Translations under genes and position numbers: made by a program
Origin: Hormiphora californensis
Taxonomy: Eukaryota; Ctenophora; Tentaculata; Cydippida; Pleurobrachiidae
Length of the DNA: 24,495 bases
Assembly (NCBI GenBank): GCA_020137815.1
Contig: WFME01000024.1
Coordinates: 1-24,495 of the forward strand
Direction: 5' to 3'
Notes under the pieces: model-generated
The model's input: the letters and a program-made list of their open reading frames with translations, nothing else
Told to the model about the DNA's origin: nothing
Database searches by the model: none
In this document: in pieces, positions 18,982 to 24,495 of the stretch
Position numbering within the stretch: position 1 is the stretch's first letter
Layout of the letters: every line of letters starts with the position of its first letter

Positions 18982-19083
18982 GGCTTGAGAGGAGCGAGAG
19001 AGAGGAAGGAGAGAGAGAGAGAGAGAGGAGAGAGAGGAGGAGAGGGGGTGAGAGATAGAGGATAGAGAGAGAGAGGAGAGAGG

Positions 19084-19117
<34 letters not shown>

Positions 19118-19121
19118 GCTG
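18982..19121 (+). repeat. (GA)n-rich tract 2
   Basis: Imperfect GA/GGAGA repeats. The word GGGCTTGAGAG stands near the start of this tract (18981) and also in tract 1 (18780), suggesting a local duplication. Confidence 0.85.
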
Positions 19122-19145
19122 GAGGATTGAGATAGATCACGGAGC

Positions 19146-19152
19146 TATATAA
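19146..19152 (+). promoter_or_regulatory. TATA-like box before the signal-peptide exon
   Basis: TATATAA lies 74 bp upstream of the ATG at 19220, a fitting distance for a TATA box with a short 5' UTR. There is no further support. Confidence 0.3.
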
Positions 19153-19219
19153 CTAAGCTACAAGATCGCATGACTTTATTCTCAAACATCCTGTAATAGT
19201 TGTGTTTGTTTGGTCAAAG

Positions 19220-19274
19220 ATGAGGAGCTTTTTGTTTTCTGTGTTGTTGTTGTCCACATTTACTGCGACAGAAG
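19220..19274 (+). CDS. First exon of a predicted secreted protein: signal peptide
   Basis: ATG in the context AAAGATGAGG begins MRSFLFSVLLLSTFTATE, a textbook signal peptide: one basic residue, a hydrophobic core and a polar end. A GTAATG donor follows at 19275, leaving the exon in phase 1. The donor base G plus CG at the acceptors of domain copies 1 and 3 would give Ala-Trp-Ser-Pro, a plausible region for signal peptidase cleavage. A short signal-peptide exon ending in phase 1 and followed by 1-1 exons is the classic layout of shuffled extracellular proteins. Splicing across the 2.1-kb intron to the domain exons is inferred from phase, strand and order. Part of the upstream frame is also open, but no better ATG is seen. 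Confidence 0.6.
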
Positions 19275-19305
19275 GTAATGTTCTATTTATCTATCTACGG
19301 AGTGC

Positions 19306-19334
19306 CTGGGCTTGCCAACGGCAAGCCCACAGGG
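19306..19334. repeat. GGGCTTGCC hairpin
   Basis: TGGGCTTGCC and GGCAAGCCCA pair perfectly around an AAC loop (19307-19329), with an outer CCTG / CAGG. The 3-base loop and GC-rich stem resemble the first hairpin at 17074-17102. Confidence 0.75.
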
Positions 19335-19362
19335 GACTATTGCAAAGCGATTTCGCCGGCAC

Positions 19363-19593
19363 TAAAGTACACCCCAAACTACTATGTCCCTCACTCGGGT
19401 TTTGTAAAATTTCCCACGGTCATAACTCCACTCCCTGATGAGATAGAGACTTGAAATTTGTTTTTTAGGAAGAACTCGACATGATCTCCTCACACAACAA
19501 TTTCAAGTCTCTATCTTATCAGGGGGTGGAGCTATGGCCGTCTAAAATCCGGTCGCGCGCAGCAAGGGACATAGTAGTTTGGGGGGACCTTTA
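19363..19593 (-). mobile_element. 231-bp foldback MITE, copy 2 (inverted relative to copy 1)
   Basis: Reads as the reverse complement of the 11661-11892 element along its full length: TAAAGTACACCCCAAACTAC at the left, and a right end matching GGTCCCCCC... of copy 1. Differences are scattered substitutions plus a small change near the centre. It lies in the intron of the secreted-protein gene. Confidence 0.87.
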
Positions 19594-19740
19594 GGAGGTA
19601 ATGTTGAACCCGCGCGTATTATAGGGCCGTAGCCACTGCTAATTTGAAACAGTGTCTCGTCTGACTATTTGAAACACGCGTACTGGCTTTTTGAAACATT
19701 GTGCCCCCTGTGTGGTAGCTTGTCTCGGGGGAGGAGGTGG

Positions 19741-20313
19741 GCGGACTCTAGTGCTAACGGACTCTTTATCTAAATCCAAGGCGGACTCTATATCTAAAAA
19801 CGGACTCTTTATCTACAGTTAGACTTTGAAAAAAGTTTAGATAAAGAGTCCTCCCTGTGTAGACTTTTTAGATAAAGAGTCCGCCCTGTGTAGAATTTTT
19901 AGATATAGATCAGTCCTCTAGTACATTTTGGCGCCAAATCCTCCAACCCGGACTCTATGTCTAAAATCCTAACCCAACCCAAAACCTTACCCTAACACTA
20001 ACCCTAACCCTAACCTCGAACCCAAATAACGGCCCTAACACTTCTAAATTAGTATAGGGGTAGATCAAACTCTCGTTTCCGGCCTAACGGCCGAAATCTC
20101 GAGTTCGCGGCGAAAGGCGGACTTTATATCTAATTTAGATTTATGTAGATATAGAGTCCACTTTATTTAGACTTTTTAGATAAAGAGTCCGCCCTGTGTA
20201 GACTTTTTAGATAAAGAGTCCTCCTAGAGTTTAGAATTATTTGGACTCTTTATCTAAATCTAAATTTAGATATAGAGTCCCCTTTAGACTTAGAGTGTAG
20301 CACTAAAGTCCGC
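19741..20313. mobile_element. 573-bp foldback with GGACTCTTTATCTAAA motifs
   Basis: The ends are GCGGACTCTAGTGCTAA and GTAGCACTAAAGTCCGC. Inside, the word GGACTCT(T/A)TATCTAAA and its complement TTTAGATAAAGAGTCC recur about a dozen times, several in the context CCGCCCTGTGTAGACTTTTT. Arm pairing is patchier than in the other foldbacks. The middle carries a telomere-like run and a TTTTGGCGCCAAA palindrome (19926-19938). Confidence 0.72.
19987..20015 (+). repeat. Short interstitial telomere-like run (CCCTAA)n
   Basis: About four CCCTAA-type units (CCCTAACACTAACCCTAACC). Too short and too deep in the sequence to be a chromosome end. Confidence 0.7.
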
Positions 20314-21086
20314 ACACCGGGGGAGGCGTACCACACAGTTGGCTCCATTGCAACCTATTCTCGCTCCGCGAAGAATAGGCTCCCGCTCCGTTGCTAGCAA
20401 AAACTCACGTGCGCGCCATGTAAAGCACGTTTTCAACAGATCGTGCGCGACAGACCGTGTTTTTAGACCTTTTTAGCTGACCTAGCACTACACAAACGTC
20501 AATTATCGCCTCATTTCGCATCGTGATGAATCGGCGGGTATTTTCCCATGCTCACAAGGCCATGACGATTCACCCAGTACCCGCAGATTGTCCCAGGACC
20601 GAGTAGGAGCTTGCAGCCAGAATTGCTCATATTTAGCGTCAATTTTGACCCACTATTCCTCAAATGCTGATACTCGCGGGTATTTTTTGTAAAACTAGAG
20701 ACAATTATCTGCCAGAGCAACAAACGAGATGCAAATTGGTTCAGTAGTTCCTTGCCGCCTGGTCTTTGAAAAAGTTTGCTCTAAAATCAATAACGGGCGG
20801 AGGCCTGTTTGTGAGATCAATCTCGGTCGCTGCACGACCTCGATCTCACTCAGACATCAATGTGGCCAAGAAGGATGATGGACAGAGCGTGGCGACCATG
20901 TCCGTGTGTTTGTCATCACACGCTACGTAAAAGCCTATTTTACAAGCAGAATGTGGCAAATCCTGGCGCGCCAGAGTGATGGCTCTCATTTCTTCTTTTT
21001 CGTTTTGATTTTCCTGCTTGAGCTTTGCGCGTGCATTCAGTTAGAGTTTCCCCTTATGCGACTACAAGCGGGCGTGTAAGGTAGAC
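20314..21086. other. Intron sequence with no gene; small hairpins and a dispersed repeat
   Basis: Holds a GC-rich hairpin near 20354-20379 (CCTATTCT with AGAATAGG), an imperfect hairpin at 20812-20846 (GAGATCAATCTCGGTCG), and the dispersed repeat at 20636-20742. No coding exon recognised. Confidence 0.5.
20636..20742 (-). repeat. Dispersed repeat, copy 2
   Basis: GTCAATTTTGACCCAC, CGGGTATTTT and GATGCAAATTGG occur in the same order as in the reverse complement of 12943-13065. Confidence 0.55.
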
Positions 21087-21327
21087 GATTACGGGGGCCC
21101 GAAGGAATCGCCCCTACCGATGTCCGTACGCGATCCCGGACGTTTGGTTTGCGTATTGCATTTCATAATTCATTACACTTTCACCACACAAAAGGCTCAT
21201 GCGCGTCACATGCGTGACACGCTCGTCTGTTTTGTGTGGTGTAAATGTAGTGAAATGCAATGCGCACCAAACGTCCGGGATCGCGTACGGGCATCTGGTA
21301 GGGGCGATTCCTTCGGCCCCCGTAATC
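21087..21327. mobile_element. 241-bp foldback MITE
   Basis: GATTACGGGGGCCCGAAGGA at the left is matched by TCCTTCGGCCCCCGTAATC at the right. The arms continue with GTACGCGATCCCGGACGTTTGG and its complement, then CACACAAAA / TTTTGTGTGG near the centre. The pairing runs nearly the full length. No ORF of its own. Confidence 0.88.
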
Positions 21328-21399
21328 CCAGCTGTGTCAATGGCATCCTAGCTTGGCAAGGTACTGCAATATAAAATAAATTATTATGTCTCATTTCAG

Positions 21400-21825
21400 C
21401 GTGGAGTCCGTGGTACTTAAAACATACATCCCATTTGATCTGGAAAGCACCCCTCTTCAAATCAAAACCAGCTCTACTACTACCGGGAGTGACGAGCAGA
21501 TTTGGGTGGACACATACACTGCAGATGAGAGTTACTTGGATCAGTGAGGTGATATTACCTCACCTATGAATACTACATAACTACTACTGCACCTATTCAT
21601 GGACTACCCTCCTAGTACACCCCAGAGGAAGTGAACAAGATGTGGACAATTCGAAAGACGGCCACCAACCTTACCATAGAGTGCAACGGGGTGGAGGTTC
21701 TGAACTACCAGTTCAGTGACAGTAGTGATACTCGCTTTGTACCACGGTGGGGAGGAATGCGTGAGAAAGATACAATTTCACTCCGTGGACACTGCATCTG
21801 ACAGCTACAAGAGCAAAACCAACAG
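21400..21825 (+). pseudogene. Domain exon copy 1, frame-disrupted
   Basis: Between a TTTCAG acceptor and a GTATTA donor, clearly related to the intact copy 3. One base is missing early (AGTCCGTGG instead of AGTCCAGTGG), and the central part has diverged and carries a TGA in the expected frame (LDQ-stop, near 21545). The ends still match copy 3 (NKMWTIRKTATNLTIECNG, then DTASDSYK-like). As read it cannot add an intact domain; it may be skipped in splicing. Confidence 0.7.
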
Positions 21826-22439
21826 GTATTATAAATTGAAGCTAAAGAATACTGTTTTACTTAGTATACTTAGTATTACCAGATCGATTTCGTATTATCA
21901 TCATTTCATATTTCAGTATGGAGTCCAGTGGTACTTGAAACATACATCCCATTTTGATCTGAGAGCACCCCTCTTCAAATCAAAACCAGCTCTACTACCG
22001 GGAGGGGGAGCAGATCGCGGTGAACACATACACTGCAGAGAGAGTCTGATTGGGGGGGCGGCGGTGAAGTTCGCCTCAACTATGAACTACTACATCTACT
22101 ACTGCACCGGATCGACCTCCCTCCCAGTACAACCACCAGAGGAAGTGAACAAGATGTGGACAATTCGTAAGACGGCTACCAACCTCAGTATAGAGTGCAA
22201 CGGGGTGGAGGTACTAGCTACTCCAGTTCAGTGACAGTAATGAGACTGACTGTGTATCAAAGTGGGGAGGAATGTGGAGAAATAAAATTTCACTCCTGGG
22301 ACACTGCATCTGACAGCTACAGAGCAAAACCAACAGGTATTATAAATTAGAAGCTAAAGAATACTGTTTTACTTAGTATTACTTAGTATTACTTAGTATT
22401 ACCAGATCGATTTCGTATGATCATCATTTCATATTTCAG
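21826..22439 (+). repeat. Tandem exon-intron duplication: repeated introns
   Basis: The introns at 21826-21915 and 22337-22439 share GTATTATAAATT, AGCTAAAGAATACTG and CAGATCGATTTCGTAT. They differ by extra ACTTAGTATT units (the second intron has more). The duplicated unit is thus exon plus intron, about 515-525 bp. Copy 2 of the exon lies between these introns. Confidence 0.8.
21916..22336 (+). pseudogene. Domain exon copy 2, frame-disrupted
   Basis: Acceptor ATTTCAG, donor GTATTA. Length is 421 bp, not a multiple of three. Relative to copy 3 it has an extra T followed by a missing G near 21955-21965 (creating TGA), changes near 22035-22050, and an altered GTACTAGCTACTCC segment near 22210 that leads to a stop at 22232-22234. 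The central part (KFASTMNYYIYYCTG, then WTIRKTATNLSIECNGVEVL) is intact and nearly identical to copy 3, so the duplication is young. Confidence 0.72.
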
Positions 22440-22856
22440 CGTGGAGTCCAGTGGTACGTGATACTAAGATCCCATTTGATCTGGAGAGCACCCCTCTTCA
22501 AATCAAAACCAACTCTACTATTGGGAGTGGGGAGGAGATTAGGGTGAACACATACACTGCAGATGAGATCATTGGGGGGGTGGCGGTGAAGTTCGCCTCA
22601 ACTATGAACTACTACATCACCTACTGCACCGGATGGACCTCCCTCCCAGTACAACCACCAGAGGAAGTGAACAAGATGTGGACAATTCGAAAGACGGCTA
22701 CCAACCTCAGTATAGAGTGCAACGGGGTGGAGGTTCTGAACTACCAGTTCAGTGACAGTAAAACTACCTGTGTATCAAAGTGGGGAGGAGATGTGGAGAA
22801 GATAAAATTTTACTCCGGGGACACTGCATCTGACAGCTACAGAGCAAAACCAACAG
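22440..22856 (+). CDS. Domain exon copy 3, intact phase 1-1 extracellular module
   Basis: 417 bp between ATTTCAG and G|GTATAA, starting and ending in phase 1, with 139 uninterrupted codons. Visible features: a beta-rich sequence, FDLESTPLQIKTNST early, a GGVAVKFASTMNYYITYC middle, NKMWTIRKTATNLSIECNG, then CVSKWGGDVEKIKFYSGDTA and SDSYRAKP at the end. Cysteines in the middle and at CNG and CVSKW would suit disulfides in a secreted protein. The pattern reminds me of repeat modules in uncharacterised sponge and cnidarian secreted proteins, possibly near the farnesoic-acid-methyltransferase-like fold, but I cannot assign a family. With the signal exon at 19220 it would form a secreted protein. 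No further exon was found before the window end. Confidence 0.65.
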
Positions 22857-22957
22857 GTATAAACTAGAAGCAAATAAATACTGTATTGTTCATGTTTGTA
22901 TCTATCTAATCTAATCTAACTATATCTAATGCATTAATTTGACGTAAATGTGACACC
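22857..22957 (+). other. Start of the next intron
   Basis: Follows the GTATAA donor and diverges from the duplicated introns after about 30 bp. Contains TCTAATCTAATC-type short repeats. No acceptor and exon could be recognised further on. Confidence 0.4.
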
Positions 22958-22974
22958 CTATCGTCAGTGGGTAG

Positions 22975-23305
22975 TGTCTGACGGTGTATAAGGTCCAAAT
23001 GAGGCACGGAGCTTTTCTGAATCAGCTTTTGAAGACGAATCCAACGCAACCGGAATTAGCTTTCTATCTTATCGGAAGGTTCGGTTCACAACTCATTTTT
23101 AGTCATTTTTGCCGCGCGAGCCAATCCGAGCCAGAATTTTGAAATCCAGCCCTCTGATTGGCTCGCGCGGCTAAAAATGAAAAAAGTGAACCACACCTTC
23201 CCGATAAGATAGAAAGCTAATTCCGGTTGCGTTGGATTCGTCTTCAAAAGCTGATTCAGAAAAGCTCCGTGCCTCATTTGGACCTTATACACCGTCAGAC
23301 ACTAT
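22975..23305. mobile_element. About 330-bp foldback with 10-bp flanking direct repeats
   Basis: TGTCTGACGGTGTATAAGG at the left end is complementary to the right end (CCTTATACACCGTCAGACA, ending 23301). The arms continue through CCAAATGAGGCACGGAGC and CTATCTTATCGG to an AAAATGA/TCATTTTT centre with GCCGCGCGAGCCAATC / GATTGGCTCGCGCGGC. CAGTGGGTAG occurs just left (22965-22974) and again at 23306-23315, consistent with a 10-bp target duplication as in MULE-type transposons. Confidence 0.82.
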
Positions 23306-23340
23306 CAGTGGGTAGTATGGTAGTTAAGGTCGTGCGCACT

Positions 23341-23885
23341 TTTTGGCGCCATTTGGCGCCAAATTGGCGCCACGTGGCGCCACGTGGCGATATTTTAGCG
23401 CCAAATGGCGCCAAAATTTGGCGACTGCGCACAACCGCAATTTGGCGCCAAAATGGCGCCCAAGTTGGGGTAAAAGGGTCATGACCCTAAGTGACCAATT
23501 TTTTGGCGCCAATTTTTGATTTTTTGGCGCCAAAAACCATTATTGGCGCCAAATATTATCGCCAATAAAAAATACCGGCGCCCAAAACGCGATTTGGCGC
23601 CGGTTTTTTGGCGCCAAAGCTCTTTTGGCGCCGGCTTTTGGCGGTTCACTTGGGTGAACCCTAAAAATTGGCGCCAATCTAAATTGGCGCCACCCATCCT
23701 TGACCCTAAGTTTTGGCGCCAACTCTGGCGAAATTTGGCGCCAACTGTTGGCGCCAATTTGTTGAATATTTAGGGTCATAGGATGAAAATTGGCGCCAAT
23801 CATTAGCGCCAACTTTAAAATTCGACTAACAACCCTTGAGCGCTAGTTGTTAGCGCCACTTTTCGGCGCCAATTTATTAGCGCCA
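23341..23885. repeat. GGCGCC palindrome cluster (about 21 sites in 0.55 kb)
   Basis: GGCGCC appears about 21 times (counted by eye), mostly as TTTGGCGCCAAA or TTGGCGCCAA; AGCGCC and GGCGA variants are also frequent. Spacing is irregular (about 10-60 bp). Interspersed are GACCCTAA / TTAGGGTC words (near 23480, 23659, 23702 and 23771). TTTGGCGC also fits the E2F/DP binding consensus TTTSGCGC. The open frames on both strands here are by-products of the repeat. Confidence 0.92.
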
Positions 23886-23907
23886 ATTATTGGCTCCAAA
23901 AAAGTTT

Positions 23908-23977
23908 CTGTCTGGCGCCGTGACCCCATCTGAGCGCACTGTCAGGATCTGTCAGAGCTGTCTGCGCCGCCCGACAG
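23908..23977. mobile_element. GC-rich palindromic microelement, copy E (70 bp)
   Basis: CTGTCTGGCGCCGTGACCCC, then ATCTGAGCGCACTGTCAGGA, then GTCTGCGCCGCCCGACAG. Same family as the four copies at 12155-13175, about 11 kb away, adjoining the GGCGCC cluster. Confidence 0.8.
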
Positions 23978-24353
23978 CTCATTTGCAGATGCTGGCATTT
24001 TTGTGCGGATAACTTTCATTACCAGTGGTACTATCACAATGTCTGACCCCGAAACTCGTCACACAGCGCATCTTTCCATTTATAACTGGGCCCTTCAAAC
24101 GTGGAGGAATGCCATTTAACATTAGGTACTGGCTGTAATTTAGGTACATTATTGAAAATTAAGATACGGAGTGTCAAGTAATAGATCTTAGGGACAAGAA
24201 AGCCTGTTGGTTGGTCAAAATCCCTTTATATCTGAAGTGTTGACAATATGGTGGTACTGAGCACCTGCGTCTCCTTCGGGTCTTTCATATAGATATTATA
24301 ATAACACGGTGCCGACAGTAGCTGGCTGCTTAGTGGCAAGACCGTAGTAGTCC
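23978..24353. other. Unassigned sequence
   Basis: No convincing ORF, exon, RNA gene or repeat seen. Confidence 0.45.
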
Positions 24354-24376
24354 TACCAAACCAAACCAAACCAAAC
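24354..24376 (+). repeat. (ACCAA)n short repeat
   Basis: Four to five ACCAA units, similar in style to the CCAAAACCAAAC repeats at the start of the window. Confidence 0.8.
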
Positions 24377-24439
24377 CTGTTGGTTGGACCCTGCATGTTA
24401 GACGTTAGTCGAACCCCGTTGGCTTTACCTCCGTTGATC

Positions 24440-24495
24440 TTAATCTCTATCTTTCTCTCTGTTCCCCTCTCTCTGTCTCTCTTTTTCTCTCTCGT
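24440..24495 (+). repeat. CT-rich low-complexity end of the window
   Basis: CTCTCT/TTTCTCTC-rich sequence running to the window end. Confidence 0.8.

Noticed and set aside
19987-20015. Possible telomere
   Set aside because: Only about four imperfect units, with ordinary sequence on both sides.
21716-22234. 172-residue ORF spanning the end of domain copy 1, the intron and copy 2
   Set aside because: It reads through an intron with clear splice sites and uses the wrong frame at the copy 2 start.
23227-23812. Several 69-92 residue ORFs on both strands with WRQ/APN repeats
   Set aside because: Direct consequence of the TTTGGCGCCAA repeats; equally open on both strands.

Overview
The window is animal nuclear DNA. 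It has GT-AG introns, phase-1 extracellular exon modules, CR1/L2-type non-LTR retrotransposons, long simple repeats and many foldback elements. The exon style and compact gene remnants suggest an early-branching marine invertebrate, with a sponge as my best guess. That placement is an inference; no marker here settles it.

Layout. (i) 1-11050: the last three coding exons of a mitochondrial SLC25A32-type (folate/FAD) carrier at 186-272, 580-888 and 10859-11050, plus strand. The first intron is 307 bp. The second is about 10 kb and full of mobile DNA: an antisense truncated RT element (about 1000-3543), a 1.35-kb near-perfect foldback (3544-4889), an apparently intact two-ORF CR1/L2-like retrotransposon (about 5040-9917), and an antisense LINE ORF1 remnant (9919-10643). 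(ii) 11051-17136: no protein gene seen. It is a run of inverted-repeat elements from 55 bp to 1.5 kb, including four copies of a roughly 70-90-bp GC-rich microelement, an 18x GTCTAGAC foldback, and a foldback with a TA-flanked MITE nested in its loop. (iii) 17137-19140: gene-free, with a 550-bp (CAGA)n tract and GA-rich tracts. (iv) 19146-22856: a second plus-strand gene, probably secreted. It has a TATA-like box, a signal-peptide exon, a 2.1-kb intron holding three foldbacks, and three tandem copies of one domain exon. Only the third copy is intact. (v) 22975-24495: a foldback flanked by 10-bp direct repeats, a dense cluster of about 21 GGCGCC palindromes, a fifth microelement copy, and low-complexity sequence.

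The most notable points are: the density of foldbacks (about 6.9 kb of 24.5 kb); a 17-bp motif shared exactly by two different foldback families; large foldbacks whose arms carry direct subrepeats, like Drosophila FB or Galileo elements; a canonical A AAA AAC slippery heptamer, correctly phased, in the ORF1/ORF2 overlap of the intact retrotransposon; a DNA three-way junction abutting one large foldback; and the GGCGCC/E2F-like array. All coordinates come from reading the sequence by eye, so repeat edges are good to a few bases and LINE ends to tens of bases.
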